A stretch of DNA of 64,000 bases from CALJTV01 sp036821185 (GTDB taxonomy: Bacteria > Chloroflexota > Dehalococcoidia > GIF9 > UBA5629). The translations under genes were made by a program, and so were the position numbers. Where the stretch lies: NCBI GenBank assembly GCA_036821185.1, contig DAISKD010000001.1, positions 496,001 to 560,000 on the forward strand, given 5' to 3'. The notes under the pieces were generated by a model, which searched no databases, had not been told where the DNA came from, and was given only the letters and a program-made list of their open reading frames with translations. Shown here one piece after another: positions 33,812 through 41,913 of this stretch (positions within the stretch are counted from its first letter, which is position 1; each line of letters opens with the position of its first letter).

Positions 33812-34959
33812 CAGAGGTTAGGAAAAATACGTCTGATGTGGTCATCATCGGCGCCGGCGTTATCGGCTGCAGCATCGCCTTTCATCTGGCAAAGCTCGGC
33901 TCCTGGGACATAACCGTACTGGAAAAGGACGATATCGGCTCCGGCTCCACTGGCAAATGCGCCGGCGGCATCAGACAGCAGTTCTCAACAGAAGCCAATA
34001 TCCGGTTGTCCATAGAAAGCGTTCGCTTCTTCGAACATTTCGAAGAAGAAACCGGTTACCACGCCGACTTCCGCCAGAACGGCTACCTCATGCTGGCGAC
34101 CACAGAAGAGGAAGTCGAAGCCTTCAAACGGAACGTGGCATTACAGCGCAGGCTCGGCGTGGATGTCAGTCTCCTCACCCGGCAGGAGGTCAAGGGGCTT
34201 GTCCCCGCCCTCAACACCGATGATGTGCTGACAGCAAGCTACTGTCCCTCAGACGGCTATGCCGACCCTTACTGCGTGGTACAGGGCTTTGCCCGCGCCG
34301 CCAGAGAGATGGGGGTGAAGTTCCGTCGGGAGACGGAGGTCACCGTGATCCAGAGACAAGGGCAGTCATGGAAAATCATAACCACACAGGGGGACTACTA
34401 CTGCTCCATCCTGGTAATCGCTGCCGGCGCTTATAGCGGCAACGTCGGCAAAATGCTCGGACTCGATGTGCCCCTTCATCCCCACCGCCGCCACCTGTTT
34501 ATCACCGCCCCTTCTGACCAGATTCCTAAAAATTCGCCGCTCGTCGTTGAATTCCGCACCGGCTTCTGGTTCCGCAGGGAAGGGCTCTGCCTCATCTTCG
34601 GCATGCGCAATCCAGACGAACCCCAGGGATTTGACACCACCGTTGACTGGGGCTTTCTCCCCGCAATCGGCATCGTCGCCCAGAAACGCCTGCCTCTGCT
34701 CAATGAACTCAGCATCACCTCAGCCCAAGCTGGGCTTCACGATGATACACCTGACAGTAACGCCATCATAGGCAGAGTACCGGACATTGACGATCTTTAT
34801 CTCGTCTGCGGTTTCAGCGGCCACGGCTTCATGCACTCACCAGCGGTAGGCAGAATAGTCGCCGATTTAATTGCAGGCAAAGACGCTCCGGACCTCGCCT
34901 GTTTCGCCCTGGAAAGATTCAAGCTCGGTAAAATAACAACTGAAGGCTGTTTCATTTAG
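33808..34959 (+). CDS. FAD-dependent oxidoreductase of the glycine/D-amino acid oxidase (DAO) family
   Basis: The dinucleotide motif VVIIGAGVIGCSIAFHLAKL near residue 11, followed by LEKDDIGSGSTGKCAGGIRQ (FAD contacts), and a C-terminal GFSGHGFMHSPAVGRIVADL are typical of DAO-fold sarcosine/glycine/proline oxidases. 383 residues from GTG 33808, which overlaps the rmlD stop; in-frame sequence further upstream is rmlD read in another frame and is not part of this gene. Substrate unknown. The tight coupling to rmlD is odd for an amino acid oxidase and suggests either a role in modifying a sugar or amine in the polysaccharide, or simple operon hitch-hiking. Confidence 0.88.
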   Translation: MTEVRKNTSDVVIIGAGVIGCSIAFHLAKLGSWDITVLEKDDIGSGSTGKCAGGIRQQFSTEANIRLSIESVRFFEHFEEETGYHADFRQNGYLMLATTEEEVEAFKRNVALQRRLGVDVSLLTRQEVKGLVPALNTDDVLTASYCPSDGYADPYCVVQGFARAAREMGVKFRRETEVTVIQRQGQSWKIITTQGDYYCSILVIAAGAYSGNVGKMLGLDVPLHPHRRHLFITAPSDQIPKNSPLVVEFRTGFWFRREGLCLIFGMRNPDEPQGFDTTVDWGFLPAIGIVAQKRLPLLNELSITSAQAGLHDDTPDSNAIIGRVPDIDDLYLVCGFSGHGFMHSPAVGRIVADLIAGKDAPDLACFALERFKLGKITTEGCFI

Positions 34960-34962
34960 ACG

Positions 34963-36171
34963 ATGTCCCCTTTTGAGTCCGCTGCAAGCCCTAAAGATCA
35001 AAAGTACCTCCTTATAGCCTTTGTCGGCTCGCGGGGGATCCCCGGCGCCTACGGAGGCGCCGAGACCTTCGTCGAGGAAATCGCGCCCAGACTGCTACAG
35101 CAGGGCTTCCGCGTCTGCGTCACCTGCGAGTCCGCCGGGTTCGGCGAAGACGATTATCAGGGCATCATCAGGCTGCACATCCCCGCCCCCCAGGGCAAGA
35201 CGCTCACCATACCGGCGATTAACGATATCCTGGCTACCATCTGCCTCCTGTGGAAACGTCCGAAGGTCAGCCTGATATACTTTGTGGCGCCGGATGGTGC
35301 CCTGGCAGCCGTCCTCCCCCGCGTCCTGGGCAAAAAGGTGGTGGTCAACACCGACGGTCTGGAATGGAAGCGCCCTACTTTGAGACGCCCCTATTTTTCA
35401 CCCTTCTGGAAATGCCTCGCACCGCTTACCGCATGGTACCTCAAATTTTCCGAATGGCTGGCGGTGAACATAGCCCACAGGGTAATCGCCGACTCCTCAG
35501 TCATCAAGGAGTACCTGGAAAAGAGCTACCACACCCCCAAAGCCGTTTACATTCCCTATGGCGCTAGGGCATTGCTCACCGCCGGGACCACCATCAGCCA
35601 GGAACAGGGGGTGCTCGACAGCTTTGGTCTATCGCCCCAGGGCTACTATCTCACCGTCGGCAGGGTCGTGGCGGAGAACAACATCCACCTTGGACTGAAA
35701 GGTTTCAAAAAGTCGGGCTCGAGCCGCAAGCTGGTCATCATCGGCAACTTCAACCCCAAAGACGGTTACAACCGCTTCCTGTGGGAACTCAAGGACAATG
35801 CCGCAAACATAATATTCCTCGACCCGATATACGATAAACAGGTGCTCGGCGCGCTCAGAAAAAACTGCTTCGCCTACATCCACGCCTATGAGCTGGGCGG
35901 CACCAACCCCTCACTACTGGAGCAGATGGTCTACGGTCGCCCTGTACTGGCGTACGACGTACCCTTCCACCGCGAGGTGCTAGGCGATGGCGGCATTTAC
36001 TTCAATAGCGAGGACGAGCTGGCACGGCATATCGCCGCTCTGGAAAGCGGGAGCTACGACCTGGACCGGCTCGCCGCCTCGATGTCCCAGCGGCTTGCCG
36101 AAGAGTACAACTGGAGGTCGGTCACCGAGAAATACAGCGCCCTTTTCCGGGAAATGCTGTCACCACCATAA
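34963..36171 (+). CDS. Glycosyltransferase with DUF1972 N-terminal domain
   Basis: A GT-B fold enzyme likely to transfer rhamnose or a similar sugar onto a growing surface glycan. The N-terminal GSRGIPGAYGGAETFVEEIA is the DUF1972 signature. The C-terminal half is a GT4-type domain with GYYLTVGRVVAENNIHLGLK and ELGGTNPSLLEQMVYGRPVL, the latter containing the donor-binding acidic region. 402 residues. It begins three bases after the oxidoreductase stop. No ribosome binding site is clear, so it probably relies on coupling. Confidence 0.9.
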   Translation: MSPFESAASPKDQKYLLIAFVGSRGIPGAYGGAETFVEEIAPRLLQQGFRVCVTCESAGFGEDDYQGIIRLHIPAPQGKTLTIPAINDILATICLLWKRPKVSLIYFVAPDGALAAVLPRVLGKKVVVNTDGLEWKRPTLRRPYFSPFWKCLAPLTAWYLKFSEWLAVNIAHRVIADSSVIKEYLEKSYHTPKAVYIPYGARALLTAGTTISQEQGVLDSFGLSPQGYYLTVGRVVAENNIHLGLKGFKKSGSSRKLVIIGNFNPKDGYNRFLWELKDNAANIIFLDPIYDKQVLGALRKNCFAYIHAYELGGTNPSLLEQMVYGRPVLAYDVPFHREVLGDGGIYFNSEDELARHIAALESGSYDLDRLAASMSQRLAEEYNWRSVTEKYSALFREMLSPP

Positions 36172-36180
36172 CAACTCCAC

Positions 36181-37089
36181 ATGGGAGACTGGCTCACTAA
36201 CATGGATGCAAGCATCATTGTGCTCACCAAAAACGCCGGCGAAGGCTGGGAGAGACTGCTCCAGCGCCTGTTTTCGCAGAATTTCAACGGCGATTATGAG
36301 GTCATCGTCATAGACTCCGGCTCCAGCGATGGCACGGTGACCACAGCGCAACGTTTCCCGGTGAGGCTGGTGCAGATACCGACCCATGAATTCCACCACG
36401 GCAGGACGAGGAACCTCGGCGCCGGGCTTGCCCGCGGTAGCATCCTGGTCTACATCACCCAGGACGCCCTGCCACTTCGGGACGACTGGCTCCAAAAGCT
36501 TACCGCTAACTTCGCCGACCCCTCGGTAGCCATGGTGTGCGGCCGACAAGTCCCCTGGGAAAACACCAAACCGCCGGAGAAGTTCTTCCATCTGTACAAC
36601 TTCCCCGATTTCAAAATCCGCATCACCTCACACGACCCGGACTACTACCACGATAACCTGTTCATCTCCGATGTCAACTCAGCCCTCAGAAAGGAGGTCT
36701 GGCAGCAGTCCCGCTTCTCGGACAAAGTCGTCGTGGCTGAGGACAAAGAGCTGGCAAAGCGCCTGCTCGATGCCGGCTGGACAATTATCTATGACCCTGA
36801 AGCCGCCGTGTACCACGCCCACGACCTCACCCTCCGCAGCGTTTTTGACCGATATGTCCTTTTCGGCATCGCCCTTGCCCAGGGTGCCGGTGGTCTCCCC
36901 CGCTCCAGGAACTGGGTTGCCCACCGTCTCGGCTACATATTCCAGGAGATCAAATTCGTCCTCTCCACAGGACGCTGGTGGTACTGGCTACCCTATTCCA
37001 TAGCCTACGAGCTGAGCAAGCTCTGCGGCATCGCCTGCGGCTGGCTGTCCTCTCTTTTAAGGAAATGGCTAACCCGCCGGACAATGTAA
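36181..37089 (+). CDS. Family 2 glycosyltransferase, rhamnosyltransferase-like
   Basis: A GT-A enzyme with ASIIVLTKNAGEGWERLL, VIVIDSGSSDGTVT and the metal-site region ILVYITQDALPLRDDW. The HHGRTRNLGA segment is typical of rhamnosyltransferase-like GT2 proteins. A hydrophobic C-terminal part (about 255-295) may attach it to the membrane. The start could be ATG 36181 or ATG 36202; neither has a good ribosome binding site, and 36202 begins directly at the GT2 core. Followed by a 314-base gap full of palindromic repeats. Confidence 0.88.
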   Translation: MGDWLTNMDASIIVLTKNAGEGWERLLQRLFSQNFNGDYEVIVIDSGSSDGTVTTAQRFPVRLVQIPTHEFHHGRTRNLGAGLARGSILVYITQDALPLRDDWLQKLTANFADPSVAMVCGRQVPWENTKPPEKFFHLYNFPDFKIRITSHDPDYYHDNLFISDVNSALRKEVWQQSRFSDKVVVAEDKELAKRLLDAGWTIIYDPEAAVYHAHDLTLRSVFDRYVLFGIALAQGAGGLPRSRNWVAHRLGYIFQEIKFVLSTGRWWYWLPYSIAYELSKLCGIACGWLSSLLRKWLTRRTM

Positions 37090-37220
37090 GCCCCTCGGCT
37101 CCCTGCTTACCCTCTTCCTCCATAGACCGTGACTATGAACAACGACTGCCTAGTTACCTCTCCCTCAATGCAACGCAAGCCACCCGATTTCCTACTTACC
37201 ATCTCCTATGGACCTCAATT

Positions 37221-37371
37221 TTCCCTCTAGGGAGAGGGTTAGGGTGAAGGTTAGTGAGCCCCTCGATTTACCCTCTCCCTTGAGGGAGAGGGAATAGCTT
37301 CTTCTTTTGTGACCCAGCCTTCACGATTTACCCTCTCCCTTGAGGGAGAGGGTTAGGGTGAGGGTGAAATC
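37221..37371. repeat. Three copies of a GC-rich palindromic intergenic repeat
   Basis: Within the 314-base gap 37090-37403 are copies at 37221-37251, 37264-37295 and 37324-37371. The last two share CGATTTACCCTCTCCCTT and then GAGGGAGAGGG, a near-perfect palindrome; the first and third continue TTAGGGTGA. They are REP-like elements, not CRISPR: no regular spacers are present. The first 130 bases of the gap (37090-37220) show nothing recognisable. Related copies lie at 38225-38302 and 45114-45158. Confidence 0.8.
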
Positions 37372-37392
37372 AACCCCGCAAACAGTTACAAT
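37364..37392 (+). promoter_or_regulatory. Candidate promoter for the polysaccharide exporter, partly inside a repeat
   Basis: GTGAAA (37364-37369), at the end of the third repeat copy, and TACAAT (37387-37392) are 17 bases apart. The ATG at 37404 lies about 12 bases past the -10, so the mRNA would be nearly leaderless, and no ribosome binding site is seen. Confidence 0.35.
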
Positions 37393-37403
37393 ACATACAA
37401 AAA

Positions 37404-38156
37404 ATGTGGCAGTACAGAGAACTAATCCAGAACCTGACTGTAGCCGAGTTCAAAAACCGCTACCAGAACACCACCCTCGGCTTCTTCTGGTCGCTGCTAA
37501 GCCCCCTGCTCCTCTCCATGGTCCTCTGGTTCGTCTTCAGGAACTTATTCCGCCAGGAGGAGAACTTCGCCGCCAACCTCCTGGTGGGCATAATGGCGTG
37601 GCGCTTCTTCGCCACCGCCACCTCATCCGCCCTGGGGGCGGTGGTGGGCAAGCCCAGCCTGGTGACCAAGGTCTATATCCCGCGGCAGATACTGGTGCTG
37701 AGCAATGTACTGGCAAACCTCATCAGCTCCCTCCTGGAGTTCCTCGTCCTCCTGCCCATCCTCTTCGTCCTGCTCAAGTACCTTCCCATCACCGTGCTAC
37801 TCTTTCCCCTGGTGCATATCGTCTACCTACTGTTCATCTACGGCATCGGTCTGTTCCTCTCCGCACTGTACGTCTACTTCCGCGACCTCAACCAGATATG
37901 GGAGGTGCTGATAAACATCCTGTTCTTCTGTTCCCCCATCATCTACCCCCCGTCCATAGTCCCGGCATACCTCATGCCCTACTATGCCCTTAACCCCATG
38001 ACCCAGTTCATAACCGCCTACCGCGACCTTATGGTCGCCGGCAGGCTGCCACAAGCCCTCAGCATAGCCGGCCTCATCGTCGTTGCCATCGTCGCCTGGT
38101 TCGTGGGCAACCTTATCTTCAACCGTCTCCAGCGCCGCTTCGCCGAGGAGATATAG
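37404..38156 (+). CDS. wzm: Polysaccharide ABC exporter permease (Wzm/TagG type)
   Basis: Exports lipid-linked polysaccharide across the cytoplasmic membrane together with the ATPase encoded downstream. The N-terminus LIQNLTVAEFKNRYQNTTLG with the following FFWSLLSPLLL is diagnostic of the ABC-2 polysaccharide permeases; about six membrane segments follow, with FFCSPIIYPPSIVPAY near residue 172. 250 residues, standard length. It lies between two clusters of palindromic repeats. Confidence 0.92.
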   Translation: MWQYRELIQNLTVAEFKNRYQNTTLGFFWSLLSPLLLSMVLWFVFRNLFRQEENFAANLLVGIMAWRFFATATSSALGAVVGKPSLVTKVYIPRQILVLSNVLANLISSLLEFLVLLPILFVLLKYLPITVLLFPLVHIVYLLFIYGIGLFLSALYVYFRDLNQIWEVLINILFFCSPIIYPPSIVPAYLMPYYALNPMTQFITAYRDLMVAGRLPQALSIAGLIVVAIVAWFVGNLIFNRLQRRFAEEI

Positions 38157-38224
38157 CCCATGCTTACCGTCGCTAGTGTTCCGCTGAACGCTAAAGCCCG
38201 CCACATGCAGGGCAGATGTGAAGG

Positions 38225-38302
38225 CCCTTCCCTCTCCCTTGAGAGGGAGTCAGGCGGAGGCATTTCCCTCTCCCGTCAGGAAGAGGGTCAGGATGAGGGT
38301 GT
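38225..38302. repeat. Two diverged copies of the palindromic repeat, supplying a ribosome binding site
   Basis: Copies at 38225-38260 (CCTCTCCCTTGAGAGGGAGT core) and 38263-38302 (CCCTCTCCCGTCAGGAAGAG core) fill the gap between permease and ATPase genes. The tail of the second, GATGAGGGTGT, ends three bases before the ATPase ATG (38306), so its GAGGG is the only good ribosome binding site for that gene. Confidence 0.75.
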
Positions 38303-38305
38303 AAA

Positions 38306-39040
38306 ATGTCTGCAGTAATTGCCCAAAACATCTCAAAAAGGTTCCGCATCCCCAAAGAAAAAAAGACCACCCTCTTCCAGAACATCGTCGGGCTGGTCAA
38401 AAGACAGTTCGACTACGAGGAGTTCTGGGCGCTGAAAGGCGTCAGCTTCGAGGTAAACAGAGGCGAGACCTTTGGCATCATCGGCAGGAACGGCTCCGGC
38501 AAGACGACGCTGCTCAAGATACTGGCGAAGGTGCTGTACCCGGACGGAGGCACGGTGACCATAAACGGTAAGGTCGCTTCCTTCCTGGAGCTCGGCGTCG
38601 GCTTCCAGCCTGAGCTCACCGCCCGCGACAACGTCTACATCTACGCCTCCATCCTCGGCATGGGGCGGAAACAGGTGGACAAGGTATACGATGATATCTT
38701 CGAGTTCGCCGAGCTTAAAAAGTTCCAGGACATGAAGCTCAAAAACTACTCCTCCGGCATGTACCTCCGACTCGCCTTCTCCACAGCCATCCACGCCCGT
38801 CCTGAGACCATGCTCGTGGACGAGGTCCTGGCGGTGGGCGATGAGGCCTTCCAGAAAAAGTGCATGGCTAAGATAAACGAATTCAGAAGGCAGGGCATGA
38901 CCATCATCCTGGTCTCACATGATCTGGGTATGGTCAGCGAGCTCTGCCAGCGCTCCCTGCTGCTCGACGCCGGGAGGGTGCTCTCCTTGGGCAATACGGA
39001 AAAGGTGATCGCCGATTACCACTCCTTGCTCCAGCGCTAG
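38306..39040 (+). CDS. wzt: Polysaccharide ABC exporter ATPase (Wzt/TagH type)
   Basis: Walker A GRNGSGKTT near residue 60, the YPDGGTVTINGKVASFLELG segment typical of TagH/Wzt, signature YSSGMYLRLAF, and the Walker B region MLVDEVLAVGDEAF. 244 residues: only the nucleotide-binding domain, without the C-terminal carbohydrate-binding domain of some Wzt proteins, so recognition of the chain end is probably not built in. Partner of the permease at 37404-38156, separated by 149 bases of repeats. Confidence 0.92.
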   Translation: MSAVIAQNISKRFRIPKEKKTTLFQNIVGLVKRQFDYEEFWALKGVSFEVNRGETFGIIGRNGSGKTTLLKILAKVLYPDGGTVTINGKVASFLELGVGFQPELTARDNVYIYASILGMGRKQVDKVYDDIFEFAELKKFQDMKLKNYSSGMYLRLAFSTAIHARPETMLVDEVLAVGDEAFQKKCMAKINEFRRQGMTIILVSHDLGMVSELCQRSLLLDAGRVLSLGNTEKVIADYHSLLQR

Positions 39041-39107
39041 TTTCTGACCAGATTATTGACCCCAGATCTGATACATTCTATACTAAAATCTAAAATCTGG
39101 AGGCATC

Positions 39108-40285
39108 ATAAACAGTGCAGCAACTCCTCAGCAACCTACACCCCGGGCTATCATCCTGGTAACGCTGGACGCCCTCCGGGCTGACCACCTGGGGTGCTAC
39201 GGTTACCCCCCACCCACCAGCCCTTTCCTGGACAGCCTGGCATCGGATAGCATCGTCTTCGAATATGCTTTTTCGCCTATACCGCTCACCACTCCCTCCC
39301 ACACCTCCATCCTCACCGGCGGATATCCCGGGTTTCACTCCATCGGCTTCCATAACGGCGACCGGCCCCTGAGCAGAGACCAGGAGGTCACCCTTCCCCA
39401 GCGCGAACTCAACCGCCCCCACGAGCCCAGGCACAGCGCCGACCGTACCACCGCAGCGGTGCTCGACTGGCTTGGCATCCACCACACCTCCCCTTTCTTT
39501 CTCTGGGTGCACTACGGAGAGCCGCATGGACCTTACACCCCACCACCTCCCTACGATAACCTTTTCGTGGGCAATAAACTCTATGGCACCCCCCGTTTTC
39601 TGGAAAAAGTCCCCGATTGGGAAACAGGTGGTATTCCACATTACCAGGTGCTCAAGCCCCGGCGCGATGCCGATGGCAACCTCATGGACTATGAAAAAGA
39701 CCTCGCCTACTACTGGTCTTCCACGGTCTCACCGTCACCCTAGAGCAGGTGTATGTACCGCTGTTGATAAAGCCCCCCTCGCAGAGCCAGCTAAGACCGG
39801 TACGGTTCGGCATGCCTGTAAGCACCATCGACATCATGCCCACCGTCCTCGCCTGGCTGGGACAGTATGCACAGTACCTGACGCTTCAGGGAATGAACTT
39901 GCTGCCGTCCCTTCAGGACAGCCTCATTTCCCTGCCGCAGCGGTACATATTCTCCGAGATCCCAACCCAGCTTTCGGTAATCAGCGGTCGCCTCCAGCTA
40001 CTCTACGGCAAGGAAAAAAAGGACATGTCCTATCCCCGGGTGCCGGCGGTGGAAGAGCTGAGGCTCATCGACCATACAGCCGACCCACTGGGCAGACGTG
40101 ACCTTTCCACAGAATGCTCTGAGACCGCAACAGCGCTCAAGACCGCCGCCGAGTCCTATCTCAAGATTCCCCAGCCATCTTACACCGAAGGACAGCTTCC
40201 CCCAGGATGCAGAAGAAATAAGACTGCGATTGAAACAGCTTGGCCATGTGTATTAACATACTGTGGGAGAGGCAAACAAGGTTAA
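39108..40285 (+). pseudogene. Sulfatase-like (alkaline phosphatase superfamily) hydrolase with deletions and a frameshift
   Basis: The first part reads RAIILVTLDALRADHLGCYG and then TTPSHTSILTGGYPG, the metal site and nucleophile region of the sulfatase family (Thr where classical sulfatases carry Cys). The stretch between TLPQ and ADRTTAAVLDWLG is much shorter than in the family, so tens of residues seem deleted in frame. After DLAYYWSS the frame ends (stop at 39741-39743) and the protein continues two bases out of phase as HGLTVTLEQVYVPLLIKPP and STIDIMPTVLAWLG. The block with the second metal site (DHGE) is missing at the junction. The expected start lies at an ATA after GGAGG. Not functional as read. 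Confidence 0.8.
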
Positions 40286-40289
40286 GGCA

Positions 40290-41903
40290 ATGACCCAAGT
40301 ATGCTCTGTCTGTGGAAGTAGCAACACCGAATTGGAGGACAAACTTCAGAGTTCCTTCTCCGACGAGTTGCTTGAGCTACATCGTTGCAGATCCTGTGGC
40401 ACATTGTTTTACCCGCATTCAAAAGGCATTTCCTACGATGAATGTAGCTTAGGATCCACTAAATTCTATATAGAGTTTAACGCGGGCCTACATGCCCCCT
40501 CCCACTTTATAACCAACCTGCGTCAGTTAGCCAGGGCAAAGCCAAAACCTAGTTTTTTAGATGTCGGCTGCGCCTTCGGTTTTGCACTGGACATGGCCCG
40601 ATACCTGGGCTGGGATGCCACTGGGGTAGAACCATCGCCCATCGCCTTGGAAGGGCAAAGAACGCTGCAGTTAAACATCATACAGGATTACTTAGAGTCA
40701 GCCGACTTGCCGTCCGCCTACGACCTCGTCCTAAGCAGCGAAACTATTGAGCATGTCCCAGACCCGCAGGGCTTCCTCAACCTGATCAACAAATACCTAA
40801 AGCCTGACGGTATTCTGTGCCTGACCACGCCGAACAGCGAAGCATATGCCTCTGAATCAGTAGGAGAAAAGCTAGCGATGGCCTCCGCAGGGGTTCATCT
40901 CAATATCTTTTCACCCTACTCCATCGGGTTGCTCTTGGAGAGAGCTGGCTTTGCCGACTGTCGAATAGAGACCAGCGGGGGCGTCACAGGGAAAAAAGGG
41001 CTGGTGGTTTTTGCCACTAAGACGGGCAGACTTCCTAATTTTAAATACATAGCACCACTCGACAGCTCTTGCATCAAATTCATGATCGAATATCTCGAAT
41101 ATTTGGTCGAGGCCCGGGAAAAAGAACGGGACTACCTGTACGATGGGGCACTATACAGGCTCGTAGAGCTATATACGAACTTAGGGAATCTGGCGCAGGC
41201 ACACAGGCTCAGCATCAAGTTGGATGAAAGCATCAGTGCAAAATATACGGTCGTCAGAGAGGAGTCCATAGATGCTTTTCTTCAAGTAGCCCGGCAAAAA
41301 GCAATCGGTTTCGACGATTATATCGCCAGTTCGCCATCATTCCTATCGCGATATCTCTATTGCAAAGGCATGGTCTGCTTAAACTTGCTGAGCGACTTTG
41401 CCAGAGCGGAAAAGCTCTTCACTCTGGCACACGATTTGTTTAGCCACGAACAAGACACATTCAGACAATCTTTCGCCTCAAATTGGCAAATGGCCAGCAG
41501 GGCAAAATATCATGCGGCCCTCAGTATGTTGTATGCCAAAAACAAAAAAGAAGGTCTACGCATTTTCGATCAACTTTTATCGAATGAACATGATTGCCCT
41601 TCGGACCTGATTCCGCAGGTCCATCTTTACAAAGGCATAGCCCATTTGCAACTCGGTGAGATTATCAGCGCACTAAAATCGTTTACACTTGGTTTAAAAA
41701 AGGCAACCAAACAAGCTTTTGTCAGACGCGCCATCGATTATATAATCCTTGTCCTAAGACAGGGATGGGAGTTATCTCTTTACGCAACCATCACAGATCC
41801 CAGTACCTATACTAAGGTACCCCGCTTTAGAAAACTCAAGCTCCTGTTCTGGTTCACATTTAGGAGACTCAGGCGACTTCTAACGTTCATGTTCGTCAAA
41901 TAG
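40290..41903 (+). CDS. SAM-dependent methyltransferase with zinc ribbon and repeat-rich C-terminus
   Basis: A 537-residue protein. The N-terminal zinc ribbon (CSVCGS and CRSCGT) is followed by a class I methyltransferase with LDVGCAFGFALDMARYLG (SAM site), GVEPSP and the SSETIEHVPDPQGFLNLINK stretch. From about residue 260 the sequence is helical with TPR-like pairs (for example FARAEKLFTLAHDLF and IPQVHLYKGIAHLQLGEI). I start it at ATG 40290; a GTG at 40263 is possible but overlaps the pseudogene end. It probably methylates a sugar or glycan end in the polysaccharide pathway; the acceptor is unknown. Confidence 0.85.
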   Translation: MTQVCSVCGSSNTELEDKLQSSFSDELLELHRCRSCGTLFYPHSKGISYDECSLGSTKFYIEFNAGLHAPSHFITNLRQLARAKPKPSFLDVGCAFGFALDMARYLGWDATGVEPSPIALEGQRTLQLNIIQDYLESADLPSAYDLVLSSETIEHVPDPQGFLNLINKYLKPDGILCLTTPNSEAYASESVGEKLAMASAGVHLNIFSPYSIGLLLERAGFADCRIETSGGVTGKKGLVVFATKTGRLPNFKYIAPLDSSCIKFMIEYLEYLVEAREKERDYLYDGALYRLVELYTNLGNLAQAHRLSIKLDESISAKYTVVREESIDAFLQVARQKAIGFDDYIASSPSFLSRYLYCKGMVCLNLLSDFARAEKLFTLAHDLFSHEQDTFRQSFASNWQMASRAKYHAALSMLYAKNKKEGLRIFDQLLSNEHDCPSDLIPQVHLYKGIAHLQLGEIISALKSFTLGLKKATKQAFVRRAIDYIILVLRQGWELSLYATITDPSTYTKVPRFRKLKLLFWFTFRRLRRLLTFMFVK

Positions 41904-41913
41904 TGGTGGCTAT

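Noticed and set aside
37221..37371. Possible CRISPR array
   Set aside because: Only three copies, unequal spacing, spacers not of constant length, and the unit is itself a palindrome with relatives scattered elsewhere. No cas genes.
37340..37993. 217-codon open frame overlapping the exporter permease
   Set aside because: Arg/Pro/His-rich translation without family features; it is an out-of-frame shadow of the permease gene.
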